Positions 15,848-24,028 of a stretch of DNA of 50,613 nt are shown here, piece after piece. Both the position numbers and the translations under genes were made by a program. The notes beneath the pieces are model-generated. The model worked only from the letters and a program-made list of their open reading frames with translations. It was not told where the DNA came from and did no database searches. The stretch is from Proteobacteria bacterium CAG:495 (GTDB taxonomy: Bacteria; Pseudomonadota; Alphaproteobacteria; RF32; CAG-239), in assembly GCA_000432275.1 (NCBI GenBank), contig HF995299.1, forward strand, positions 27,263 to 77,875. Reading direction: 5' to 3'. Positions within the stretch are counted from its first letter, which is position 1. Each line of letters opens with the position of its first letter.

Positions 15848-16921
15848 CTAATCTAACGGCGACCAAGGCTTTTTCTCCGGTTCTGCGGCATCATCAACCA
15901 CCGTTTCTTCAACCTCGTCGTCTTTTTGTCTTCTGTCTCTAGTTATATACTTGTTTACCTCAATCAGGCAATCAAAAATTCCCTGTTTTGCAATTGCCGA
16001 TATCACAAACACCTTCTTGCCGGACGCTTTCTCCAACGCCGCCTTTTTCTCGGCTGTTTCCTCTTTGTCAAGCGAGTCGCATTTGTTCAAAACCACAACT
16101 TCGGGCTTGTTTTTCAAAACCTCGTCATACAGCTCCAGTTCACGGCGGATGTCCTTATAGGCCTTGACCACATCCTCTTGTGTCCCGTCAATCATATGAA
16201 GAAACGCCGAACATCTTTCGACATGTTTCAAAAAGCGGTCGCCCAAGCCAACGCCTTCGTGAGCTCCTTCGATTAATCCCGGAATGTCGGCAATAACCAT
16301 CTCATAATTGTCAACCCAAGCCACACCCAAATTCGGATGCAATGTCGTAAACGGATAATCGGCAATTTTGGGACGAGCTTTGGTAACCACGGATAAAAAG
16401 GTTGATTTTCCCGCATTCGGCATACCAATCAACCCAACGTCGGCAATCACCTTCAAACGCAGCCACACCCACATTTCCTGCCCCGGCCATCCCGGTTCCG
16501 CATAGCGGGGAGCCTGATTGGTTGAGGATTTAAATTGAGCATTGCCGCGTCCGCCTTCGCCGCCTTTGGCAATCATAAAACGCTGCCCCGGTTCAAGCAT
16601 ATCGACAATAAGCGTTTCCTGATCGTCAGCCAAAACCTCGGTTCCGACCGGAACCTTTATGACAATGTCTTCCCCTTTGGGACCGGTCTTGTCCGAACCC
16701 ATACCGTTACGGCCTTTTTGCGCCTTAAAATGCTGATGATAACGAAAATCAATCAGGGTATTCAGATTCGGAACCGCCTCAATATAAACGCTGCCGCCTT
16801 TTCCGCCGTCGCCGCCGTTGGGACCGCCGAACTCAATATATTTTTCACGACGAAACGAAACGCACCCGGCGCCGCCGTCGCCCGATTGAATATATATTTT
16901 TGCCTGATCAAGAAATTTCAT
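15848..16921 (-). CDS. obgE: GTPase ObgE/CgtA
   Basis: ObgE is an essential GTPase involved in 50S ribosome assembly and stress signalling. This 357-residue copy has the glycine-rich Obg fold at the N-terminus (GGDGGKGGSVY and similar), G1 GMPNAGKST, G3 DIPGLIEGA, G4 NKCD and G5 SAIA. The C-terminal tail is acidic and short. It lies downstream of rpmA with a 128-bp spacer that contains a hairpin. Confidence 0.97.
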   Translation of the reverse strand: MKFLDQAKIYIQSGDGGAGCVSFRREKYIEFGGPNGGDGGKGGSVYIEAVPNLNTLIDFRYHQHFKAQKGRNGMGSDKTGPKGEDIVIKVPVGTEVLADDQETLIVDMLEPGQRFMIAKGGEGGRGNAQFKSSTNQAPRYAEPGWPGQEMWVWLRLKVIADVGLIGMPNAGKSTFLSVVTKARPKIADYPFTTLHPNLGVAWVDNYEMVIADIPGLIEGAHEGVGLGDRFLKHVERCSAFLHMIDGTQEDVVKAYKDIRRELELYDEVLKNKPEVVVLNKCDSLDKEETAEKKAALEKASGKKVFVISAIAKQGIFDCLIEVNKYITRDRRQKDDEVEETVVDDAAEPEKKPWSPLD

Positions 16922-17000
16922 AATCTCAACACTCTGTAAAAAGCTGCTTCACCATGATTGCCAACCTGACAACCACATAATCTGCAATTTTGAAAAGTAA

Positions 17001-17023
17001 AGGGGATGTTTGCCACACCCCCT
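17001..17023 (-). promoter_or_regulatory. Hairpin between rpmA and obgE
   Basis: GGGGATGT (17002-17009) pairs with ACACCCCC (17015-17022), with one G-U in the minus-strand RNA. It may partly terminate after rpmA or adjust obgE levels. Confidence 0.4.
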
Positions 17024-17049
17024 CTGCTCTAATCATCTTTTCAAGCTGG

Positions 17050-17301
17050 CTATTCAGTAACAACTGAAACGAAAGTTTTGCCGGCTTTCTTAGAAAATTC
17101 AACCTTACCTTCGCATACGGCGAAAATAGTGTGGTCTTTACCCATACCGACGTTAGCGCCCGGATGATATTGGGTACCGCGCTGACGAACGATGATGTTG
17201 CCCGGAATAACGCACTGGCCGCCGGACTTTTTCAAGCCTAAACGACGTCCGATCGAGTCACGTCCGTTAGCGGAACTACCACCAGATTTCTTATGTGCCA
17301 T
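17050..17301 (-). CDS. rpmA: 50S ribosomal protein L27
   Basis: This 83-residue protein is L27, whose N-terminus reaches the peptidyl transferase centre. The start MAHKKSGGSSANGRDS is the standard form without the Firmicute-type N-terminal cleavage extension. AAGGAG lies 8 bases before the ATG. It follows rplU directly. Confidence 0.98.
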   Translation of the reverse strand: MAHKKSGGSSANGRDSIGRRLGLKKSGGQCVIPGNIIVRQRGTQYHPGANVGMGKDHTIFAVCEGKVEFSKKAGKTFVSVVTE

Positions 17302-17325
17302 GACTAATTCTCCTTAAATCTCTTC

Positions 17326-17628
17326 TTATTTACCACAAACATCGGTAATTTTAACCAATGTAATTGACTGTCTGTGGCCGTTTTTACGACGATAGTTTTG
17401 TCTTCTCTTTTTCTTGAAGACGATAACTTTAGCATCGCGAGCCTGTTTCAAAACAGTAGCCTTAACGCTGGCACCGGCTACGAGCGGAGTACCGATGGTA
17501 TCGCCCAAAGCCAAAACTTCGTTAAAAACAATTTCTTTACCTTCTTCGCCGGCCAATTTTTCAACTTTCAGCACATCACCAGAAGTCACTCTGTACTGTT
17601 TTCCGCCGGTTTTAATTACTGCGTACAT
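17326..17628 (-). CDS. rplU: 50S ribosomal protein L21
   Basis: L21 binds 23S rRNA in the large subunit. ATG 17628 (100 residues) is preferred, since the protein then starts MYAVIKTGGKQYRV as in the family and AAGG lies 8 bases upstream; a GTG 9 bases earlier is possible. The conserved C-terminal block KKKRRQNYRRKNGHRQ is present. It heads the operon behind a good promoter. Confidence 0.97.
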   Translation of the reverse strand: MYAVIKTGGKQYRVTSGDVLKVEKLAGEEGKEIVFNEVLALGDTIGTPLVAGASVKATVLKQARDAKVIVFKKKRRQNYRRKNGHRQSITLVKITDVCGK

Positions 17629-17669
17629 TTTTTTCACCTTTATATTTTAAACATAAAACGTTGCTTTGC

Positions 17670-17697
17670 AATATACATAAGTTTTTGCCTCTGTCAA
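17670..17697 (-). promoter_or_regulatory. rplU operon promoter
   Basis: On the minus strand a consensus TTGACA (17692-17697) and TATATT (17670-17675) are separated by 16 bp, about 40 bp upstream of the rplU start. Confidence 0.75.
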
Positions 17698-17765
17698 CTA
17701 GAATCTCAACAAAAAATTAAAAAAAGTTCCCCTTCCCCGCACCGCCGAAAGACATCGCCGCGTTT

Positions 17766-18224
17766 TTAACGCTTCAAGGCCCTGTACAGCTCCGGTTTCA
17801 TAAACCGTCCCTGCCAAATTCCCCTTTTGGCCCGTTGCGCCTCTTTCTCTGCCGGAGCATAATCATCGCTGTAACGGGTATAGGCAACGGCCCAGCCCTC
17901 CGAGACCATCTTGCGGTTTATGTCTTCTCCGCCAACGTAGCAAACCGCAACCTCGCGTTTGTAACGGTCCGTCGTAACGCTTCGGCATTCGAGAGAATCA
18001 TCGACCATCTTCTTCAAAGCCCGAAAAGCCAGCTCGCCGCAAGGATAAGCTTTGCCGGCGGCATTGTAGCACGGCTGCTTGTATTCGGGTGCGTCAATAC
18101 CCGACAGGCGGATTTCCCGTTTGCCGATAAAAATGCTGTCGCCGTCAATCACCTTAACCTGCGCCTGCGCCGGCTGGAGGAACATCAAGCTTGCGCTTAA
18201 ACATATTATGCCGAATTTCTTCAT
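17766..18224 (-). CDS. Secreted thermonuclease-like (SNase) protein
   Basis: This 152-residue protein has a signal peptide ending AQA (about residues 1-21) and a staphylococcal-nuclease domain. Catalytic and Ca2+-binding positions are present: VIDGDS, RLSGIDAPE with Arg, Asp and Glu, and the second Arg in TDRYKRE. It is expected to be a periplasmic or extracellular Ca2+-dependent nuclease. ATG 18224 is chosen over an in-frame TTG 12 bases upstream. It is oriented toward the rplU promoter region without an obvious terminator. Confidence 0.9.
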   Translation of the reverse strand: MKKFGIICLSASLMFLQPAQAQVKVIDGDSIFIGKREIRLSGIDAPEYKQPCYNAAGKAYPCGELAFRALKKMVDDSLECRSVTTDRYKREVAVCYVGGEDINRKMVSEGWAVAYTRYSDDYAPAEKEAQRAKRGIWQGRFMKPELYRALKR

Positions 18225-18374
18225 GTTTTTTCTCAAAGCTGTTTACATTAAAGCGCAATCGGCGCAAAAAGCAATCCCTTATCGCAAAATCTATTGAATA
18301 ACCTGCAAAAACCTTTTGTTGTTTCATAATCTTTGTCCTAATATAAGGCATAATTTTATTCAAAAGGTTCGATA

Positions 18375-19325
18375 ATGGTATTTTGTAAATTAAAAAAGAG
18401 TATGCTTTTTCTTACCACTGCGCTGGCATTGAGCGGCTGTGAATATTTTCGTACCCGGACGCCGCAGGACTTTATGCGCAATCCCTTTGAACCCTCTGCC
18501 GCGGAATATGAACAAATGGCCCGGGAAATGAATCCCGCTGCCCTCCGCGCACCGAGTTCGGTGGTTGTCTGCCGTTCGCATCAATGTGCACCGGCAAAAT
18601 TATCAATGTCCAAAGAATACATTTACAACAGCCTGCTCCACCTCTTTGACAACAATAATTACCAAAAAGCGCTGGTATGCCAGGCAGACCCTTATTCGCA
18701 CACTTGCCTTGAAAACTACATTACCATTCCGCTGACGGCGGGAATAACCCCGACCAACGCTTACATCGACCACATCAGAATTGCCGACGTAATCATTGGA
18801 AAACGTGCAAACAAACTGAATTTGCTGTTAAACTACAATGTAACCTACGGAGGACAAACGCCCGACTGCACGCCGTCAAAGACGATTTTATTTGCCAAAA
18901 GCATCAATCATGTGCTTATGGAAGATGCAGGTTACACTTGTAAAATGACGGCAATCGGACAATCTACCGTCAAAACCGTCTTTGCCATCGATTACATTGA
19001 CCTTGACTATGGCTACATCGGCGGTTCTTACTCCGTCGGCATTTCAGGTCCGGCTTATGGCGGCGGCAACGGCTATATGCTCCTGCGCCTGCCCCGCAAT
19101 GCTTATCCTTTAGATCCCAGCCTGCAGGCTCCGGCACAAATTCCGCAGAAAAAGCGGTCGCCGCAGACGCGGTCTTCAACCGCCGCTGTCGGGAGCATTC
19201 TCGGCAAGACGCTGGCGGAAGCATTCCCGGCAAGACCGACGACAGTCTTTCCGCTCCGAACGGCGTTAAAATCTTCCCGCTGTCTAAACCGGCAGAAACG
19301 TCAACGGAGACACCGGCTCCGGTAA
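18375..19325 (+). CDS. Lipoprotein, probably frameshifted near the 3' end
   Basis: This 316-residue reading frame has a lipoprotein signal with lipobox ALSGC (Cys22). The mature part up to about residue 255 looks like a normal envelope protein with six or more cysteines and a Gly/Tyr-rich stretch. The last 40 residues become Arg-rich. Near the end, a 17-bp sequence at 19194-19210 recurs at 19220-19236 (one mismatch, 26 bp apart, not a multiple of 3). Reading the second copy in the other frame gives a more natural tail, SIPGKTDDSLSAPNGVKIFP onward to VKP, stopping at 19333. A duplication-type frameshift is likely. Function is unknown. Confidence 0.7.
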   Translation: MVFCKLKKSMLFLTTALALSGCEYFRTRTPQDFMRNPFEPSAAEYEQMAREMNPAALRAPSSVVVCRSHQCAPAKLSMSKEYIYNSLLHLFDNNNYQKALVCQADPYSHTCLENYITIPLTAGITPTNAYIDHIRIADVIIGKRANKLNLLLNYNVTYGGQTPDCTPSKTILFAKSINHVLMEDAGYTCKMTAIGQSTVKTVFAIDYIDLDYGYIGGSYSVGISGPAYGGGNGYMLLRLPRNAYPLDPSLQAPAQIPQKKRSPQTRSSTAAVGSILGKTLAEAFPARPTTVFPLRTALKSSRCLNRQKRQRRHRLR

Positions 19326-19340
19326 AACCTTAAAATCAAA

Positions 19341-19374
19341 AAAATAAAAGCCTCTGAACCGAGGCTTTTATTTT
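19341..19374. terminator. Bidirectional intrinsic terminator
   Basis: A perfect 14-bp stem (19341-19354 with 19361-19374), core AAAAGCCTC/GAGGCTTTT, lies between convergent genes and carries T-runs on both strands. Confidence 0.88.
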
Positions 19375-19375
19375 A

Positions 19376-21082
19376 TCAACCATAGCTGAAATACTGAACG
19401 CTTTCATAAATCAGGATTCTTTCAATTGCGCTGAATTCAAATCGCTGATTGCCGTAGACGATAACACCGGTACTGTCAGGCAGATGACCGTTGCGGATTT
19501 GAAACTCCCGCACGTCTCTCAGACTCATAATTTTCCCGTTGGAAAACTCAACCAGCCAGCCGTAAGTGTCATAGCCGACATTCACATGGATGGCTTTTAC
19601 CTCGCCTGTCCCGATTAATTGTTCGGATTCCGACTGTTTGGATATTTCAAAAAACTTGTCTGCACTGCTGCCGCTGAACCACTTAAGATGATTCGCCAAC
19701 TGTCCGTTCTGCTCGTCTCCTGCCGTTTCGGAAACAGCCACGGCTTCTTTTACCGGCGTGTCGTTTTGCTCCCAATGCTCATCGCTCACCACATCCTCAG
19801 CAATGATACGACTCTCCGGCATCTCAACATCATCAGCTTCATAGCCCTCGGCATTATATTTTTCTTCCGAAAAACTTTCCGCTGCATCTCCGTTTTCAAT
19901 ATCAGCACCCGCATCAACATCTGCCAGCAAAGCTGTATCTGCATTCTCGATATCAGAAACCGCCGGATTCGAAAACGTTTCCGGCATCTCTGCCTCAAAC
20001 GAAAAATCCCCGCTCGGTATTTCTTCAATTCCGGTTTCATCCAAACCGGTAAAATCAATAACTTCGTCATTCCCGGCAGCAACAACGCCGTCTTTAATCT
20101 GTGAAACGTCGCTTACGCCATCGCTCTCTTCAACACCGGTTGCCGCGTTTTCTTCCTGTTCAGCCTCCCAAACAGAAGTCGTATCTGAAAATGGTTCCGT
20201 TTCAACAGAAATAACTTCTGAAGCCGCAACAGACAAATCTTCTCCGCTGTCCGGCAAGACATCTTTCCCACTTTCAGATGTATTTTCGATGTCAAGGTTC
20301 GTACTCTCGTTTACAGAAGACTCAACACCGAATTTGGTTTCGGTTTCGGATTCCGACAGCATATCATCTTTGGATAACGCCGCAGGCTCCATATCAACGA
20401 CATTGCCGTCTTCCTCAGGAGATATCTCTGCGGTTTCCATATTTGTCGCCGCCTCGGAAACACCTTGCACCTCCGCGGCACTCTCAAAAAACGCTTCTTC
20501 TGCGGCAATCGGCGCCTCAGGCTCAAAAGCCCGCTCCTCGGCGGCACTAACCGGCGCTTCATCGGTATAACCGTCTCTGTCTGCCAACAAATCGCTTTCA
20601 TCATCTGACAACGGACTTAAAAATGCCTCTTCATCGTGGCCGCCCGACGTTTCTTGCCGATTCTCTTCCGCAGAAAATTCCATGGTGTCCGGCTGAGAAA
20701 CTTCCTGAACAGCCTCAGAAACAAGCGGCTTCGGATTTTCGGCTTCGGGACTTTTTTCGCTTCCGGACACAGATGTGATTTCCTCACCCAAATTTAAGTC
20801 AAAATCACCGTTGTCTTTCAAAAAATCAAGGCTGCCGTCATCAAGGTTTAAATCCAATCCGCCGGCAACGGATTCCGGTCCGCCCTCGTTTTCAAGCTTT
20901 AAGTCGCCCAGCATGTCATCCAGATTAAAATTATCTTCATCGGCGCTCAAAACCGGAGAAGCCTGTTCATTCTCCTGCTCGACAATCTGAAGCTCGTCAG
21001 GCCCGACGTCAGACATTGCCGCGTCGACATCCGTTGCTGCGGCAGAGGCGTTTCTCTTAAAAAAGCCGAAAGGATTTTCCAT
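19376..21082 (-). CDS. Long acidic low-complexity protein
   Basis: This 568-residue protein is extremely acidic: residues of about 20-450 are rich in Glu, Asp, Ser, Ala and Val and are probably disordered. The N-terminus MENPFGFFKR is basic and hydrophobic. The last 105 residues look folded (KWFSGSSADKFFEIS to YESVQYFSYG) with alternating beta strands. I do not recognise the family. It begins 16 bp after the histidine-kinase stop, so it belongs to the uvrC-pgsA-regulator-kinase operon and may be linked to that signalling pathway. A terminator follows directly. Confidence 0.75.
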   Translation of the reverse strand: MENPFGFFKRNASAAATDVDAAMSDVGPDELQIVEQENEQASPVLSADEDNFNLDDMLGDLKLENEGGPESVAGGLDLNLDDGSLDFLKDNGDFDLNLGEEITSVSGSEKSPEAENPKPLVSEAVQEVSQPDTMEFSAEENRQETSGGHDEEAFLSPLSDDESDLLADRDGYTDEAPVSAAEERAFEPEAPIAAEEAFFESAAEVQGVSEAATNMETAEISPEEDGNVVDMEPAALSKDDMLSESETETKFGVESSVNESTNLDIENTSESGKDVLPDSGEDLSVAASEVISVETEPFSDTTSVWEAEQEENAATGVEESDGVSDVSQIKDGVVAAGNDEVIDFTGLDETGIEEIPSGDFSFEAEMPETFSNPAVSDIENADTALLADVDAGADIENGDAAESFSEEKYNAEGYEADDVEMPESRIIAEDVVSDEHWEQNDTPVKEAVAVSETAGDEQNGQLANHLKWFSGSSADKFFEISKQSESEQLIGTGEVKAIHVNVGYDTYGWLVEFSNGKIMSLRDVREFQIRNGHLPDSTGVIVYGNQRFEFSAIERILIYESVQYFSYG

Positions 21083-21098
21083 TCACAATTTCCCTAAA

Positions 21099-22457
21099 TT
21101 ATAACGGAATACTGACCAAAACTTTCAAACCGCCCAAAGAACTGTCATCCAGTTCAATGGTTCCGCCGTGCGACGTAATGACGTCCTTGGCGATTGAAAG
21201 CCCCAAACCGACCCCGCCGGTTTCCTTGTTACGGGAATTTTCTAAACGATAAAATGCCTTAAAGACATCTTCCCGTTTGTCTTTCGGAATTCCGGGACCG
21301 TCATCCTCAATCGCAATCATCAGCTTTTTGTCATTGCTCTCCAACTTAACCGCTATGGTTTTTCCATAACGAAACGCATTGGAAATGACATTGGTCAGCG
21401 CGCGTTTCAAAGCCTGTTCACGCCCCTGGATTGCACTCACCTGATCGTTCGTTGAATAACGGATTAAAGCCTTTTTGTTACGGAATTTGTTGATGATGCT
21501 CAAAATCATTTCGTTAACATCGACAAAAGAAGACTTCTCCCCGCCCTCACCGCTGACAAAAGATAAATAGCCGTCAAGCATCTTTTCCATCTCGTCAATG
21601 TCGGAAAGAAAATCTTTCTTGTCATCGCCGTCAGGCATCATAGCCGCCTGCAGTTTCATCCGGGTCAGCGGCGTACGCAAATCATGCGAAACACCGGCCA
21701 GCATCTGTGTCCTTTCGCTAATCTGACGCTGAATGCGCTCTTTCATTTTGATAAATGCCAGCGCCGCCTTCCGAACCTCGGAAGAACCGTAGGGTTTGAA
21801 ATCTTTGTTGTCGATGCCTTTGCCGAAATCTTCCGCAACTTGCGCCAACTCGGCAATCGAACGAACCTGTATGCGCAAAAACAGAACGGCTACCAAAAAC
21901 AACAGAATAGAAGTCCCCACCATCCAAACAACAAACATAAAGATTGATGTGCTGAAAATCTTTTTGCGAGTGGTCAGAAAACGATACAGTCCCTGGTCGC
22001 TGTCTATCATAACCACCAGATCCTTGTCCGCCTTGCCCTCAAAAATGTTAATTTCGGCTTTGGGAAATGCCTTTTCCAAAGATTCTTCCAAATATCCCAC
22101 AATCATTCGGTTTGCTTTGCGCACCTTGCTGATAGCCTTTAATTTGTCCTGATTGCTGTAATACTCGAATTCCATACCGAATTTTTGAGAGGACAAAGCC
22201 TGCATTTCTTTCAAACGGCTGGGATTACGGTTTACCTGCTCCATGATAAAACTCATGTCCGAAGTCAGATTATCCGACAACCGGCGCCCCATCCGGCTCC
22301 AGCTGCCGTCAAAAAACATAACCACCGAAACCACCTGAACGACAATTAACGGAATAAAAATCAGCAGCATGGTGCGGAAGAACAAAGTTTTCGGTAAAAA
22401 TTTCAGACGCAGATACCGCAAACCTTCTTCAGCTTTTTCGGGTAGTTTAATGTGCAT
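21099..22457 (-). CDS. EnvZ-type sensor histidine kinase
   Basis: This 452-residue inner-membrane kinase has two membrane helices (about 27-49 and 170-195) around a periplasmic sensor of 120 residues, then a HAMP linker, a HisKA domain with the phospho-accepting His258 in GVSHDLRTPL, and a HATPase domain with N-box NVISNAFRYG (356-365), DDGPGIP (385-391) and GVGLGLS (415-421). All catalytic motifs are intact. AGGAG precedes the ATG. It is encoded 87 bp downstream of its response regulator. The architecture and phospho-site context resemble EnvZ; the signal is unknown. Confidence 0.93.
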   Translation of the reverse strand: MHIKLPEKAEEGLRYLRLKFLPKTLFFRTMLLIFIPLIVVQVVSVVMFFDGSWSRMGRRLSDNLTSDMSFIMEQVNRNPSRLKEMQALSSQKFGMEFEYYSNQDKLKAISKVRKANRMIVGYLEESLEKAFPKAEINIFEGKADKDLVVMIDSDQGLYRFLTTRKKIFSTSIFMFVVWMVGTSILLFLVAVLFLRIQVRSIAELAQVAEDFGKGIDNKDFKPYGSSEVRKAALAFIKMKERIQRQISERTQMLAGVSHDLRTPLTRMKLQAAMMPDGDDKKDFLSDIDEMEKMLDGYLSFVSGEGGEKSSFVDVNEMILSIINKFRNKKALIRYSTNDQVSAIQGREQALKRALTNVISNAFRYGKTIAVKLESNDKKLMIAIEDDGPGIPKDKREDVFKAFYRLENSRNKETGGVGLGLSIAKDVITSHGGTIELDDSSLGGLKVLVSIPL

Positions 22458-22517
22458 AGCTCAACTCCTAAAATTTTTTAATTCGTCTTAATCTTATTCT
22501 TAACTTTAAAATCGTAA

Positions 22518-22529
22518 AAAGTATACTTT
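22518..22529. promoter_or_regulatory. Perfect 12-bp palindrome between regulator and kinase genes
   Basis: AAAGTATACTTT lies in the 87-bp gap between the response regulator and kinase genes. It could be a binding site for a regulator; evidence is the symmetry alone. Confidence 0.3.
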
Positions 22530-22544
22530 AATTTTTCATTCCGT

Positions 22545-23234
22545 TTATTCCGGAAGCAGCATATAACCCTTGCCGCGAACCGTTTGCAAATAACGGGGAT
22601 TTTTTGAATCCTGCTCAATTTTTTTCCGCAGCCTGGTTATCTGCACGTCAATTGAACGCGGGCTCTGACCGGCACCCAAAATTTCAGCCAGTTTCTCACG
22701 CGTAAATATCTGCCCCGACTTCGCCCCCAAAACGCTCAGCAGCGCCTGCTCAACCGGCGTAATATGAATAACCTGTCCGTTTTTGGTCAAAAGCTCTTTG
22801 CTTTGCATATCATACGTACACAGCCCCAGCCCCAATTTTTCATTGGCTTCCGTTTTTTCCTGAGGCGCCCGTTTCAGAATATTCTTAATACGCAGCACCA
22901 GCTCTTTGGGTTCAAACGGTTTTGGCAGATAATCGTCAGCACCCCTTTCCAAACCGGTAATTCTGTCTTCGGTTTCACCCATTGCCGTAAGCAAAATAAC
23001 CGGGAGGGAACTTTCCTGACGCAGCTTGCCCAGAAATTCCAACCCGGTTTCATTCGGCATCATAATGTCGACGATAAGTAAGTCAAACCTGTAATTTTTC
23101 AAAGCCTCACGGGCTTCTTCTGCCCCCTTGGCCACAGAAACGTAAAAACCGTTCTCGCGCAAAAAACGCTGTAACAATGAACGCAGTCTGGTATCGTCAT
23201 CTACCACCAGAATATGTTGTTTTTCCGCTTCCAT
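22545..23234 (-). CDS. OmpR-family response regulator
   Basis: This 229-residue protein has a receiver domain with acidic pocket VVDDD (about 10-14), phospho-acceptor Asp56 in VDIMMP, Thr83 and Lys105 of KPF, followed by an OmpR-type winged helix with RSIDVQITRLRKKIE and VRGKGYML. It is a DNA-binding transcription regulator and the cognate partner of the kinase immediately downstream. It begins 17 bp after the pgsA stop. Confidence 0.95.
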   Translation of the reverse strand: MEAEKQHILVVDDDTRLRSLLQRFLRENGFYVSVAKGAEEAREALKNYRFDLLIVDIMMPNETGLEFLGKLRQESSLPVILLTAMGETEDRITGLERGADDYLPKPFEPKELVLRIKNILKRAPQEKTEANEKLGLGLCTYDMQSKELLTKNGQVIHITPVEQALLSVLGAKSGQIFTREKLAEILGAGQSPRSIDVQITRLRKKIEQDSKNPRYLQTVRGKGYMLLPE

Positions 23235-23251
23235 AAATACAAGTCCGTCCG

Positions 23252-23977
23252 TTATTTTTTATCGGCGGCAGTCTTCTTTGCAGCTGGTTTGACTGCTTTA
23301 GAACCGCTTTTTTTAGTAGCAGCTTTTTTGGCTGGAGCCTTTTTAACCGTCTTTTTCTTGGCTGCCGGTTTAACCGCGGAAGCTTTCGCTTCTGCCTTTT
23401 TTACCGGAGCTGCGTCTTCTTTCTTCGCCTGCTTGTCCAGCTTACGGATATAATCCAAACTTTTCTGAAAATACTGATATCCGGTAATGAACGTCAGAAC
23501 GCCGGCAATCCACAGCAAGATTTCACCCAAAAATCTGAATGCGGGAACCATACCCAGCAGCAACAGCGAAATTGCCGTCATCTGAAAACCCGTTTTCCAC
23601 TTGGCCAGACGCGTAACCGGCATTCCGACCTTGACTTCCGACAAAAACTCGCGCAGGCCGGAAACCAAAACTTCGCGGCATAAAATGACAATGACCGGGA
23701 TATAGCTTATCGGCAGCACCATATGGTTTGCCACCAAAATCAACAAAGCCGACACCACCAAAAGCTTATCGGCAATCGGATCAAGCAAACGGCCGAAAGC
23801 TGAAGTCTCGTTCCGGGAACGAGCCAAATAGCCGTCAAAATAATCGGTAATCGCAGCCACGATGAATAAAATCGCCGTCAATACCGCCCATAGCGTACTG
23901 TGAATATAAATCGACAGGAAGATTACGGGAATAACTACAATTCTGGAAATTGTTAAAATATTAGGCAAACTATACAC
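23252..23977 (-). CDS. pgsA: Phosphatidylglycerophosphate synthase with lysine-rich tail
   Basis: PgsA transfers glycerol-3-phosphate to CDP-diacylglycerol, the committed step to phosphatidylglycerol. The CDP-alcohol phosphotransferase signature is complete: DGYLAR, eight residues, then GRLLDPIAD. Membrane helices follow the usual pattern. GTG 23977 is preferred (protein starts with YSLPNILTISRI after the initiator; GAGAGG lies 6-7 bases upstream); an ATG at 23992 adds five residues. The last 50 residues, after IRKLDKQAKK, are a Lys/Ala/Pro repeat tail (KKAPAKKAATKK and similar) resembling histone-H1-like segments, absent from ordinary PgsA. Confidence 0.93.
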   Translation of the reverse strand: MYSLPNILTISRIVVIPVIFLSIYIHSTLWAVLTAILFIVAAITDYFDGYLARSRNETSAFGRLLDPIADKLLVVSALLILVANHMVLPISYIPVIVILCREVLVSGLREFLSEVKVGMPVTRLAKWKTGFQMTAISLLLLGMVPAFRFLGEILLWIAGVLTFITGYQYFQKSLDYIRKLDKQAKKEDAAPVKKAEAKASAVKPAAKKKTVKKAPAKKAATKKSGSKAVKPAAKKTAADKK

Positions 23978-24028
23978 TTCTGTACCTCTCATCTAAAACC
24001 AAACTAAGCTCATACTAGGCTATAAAAA

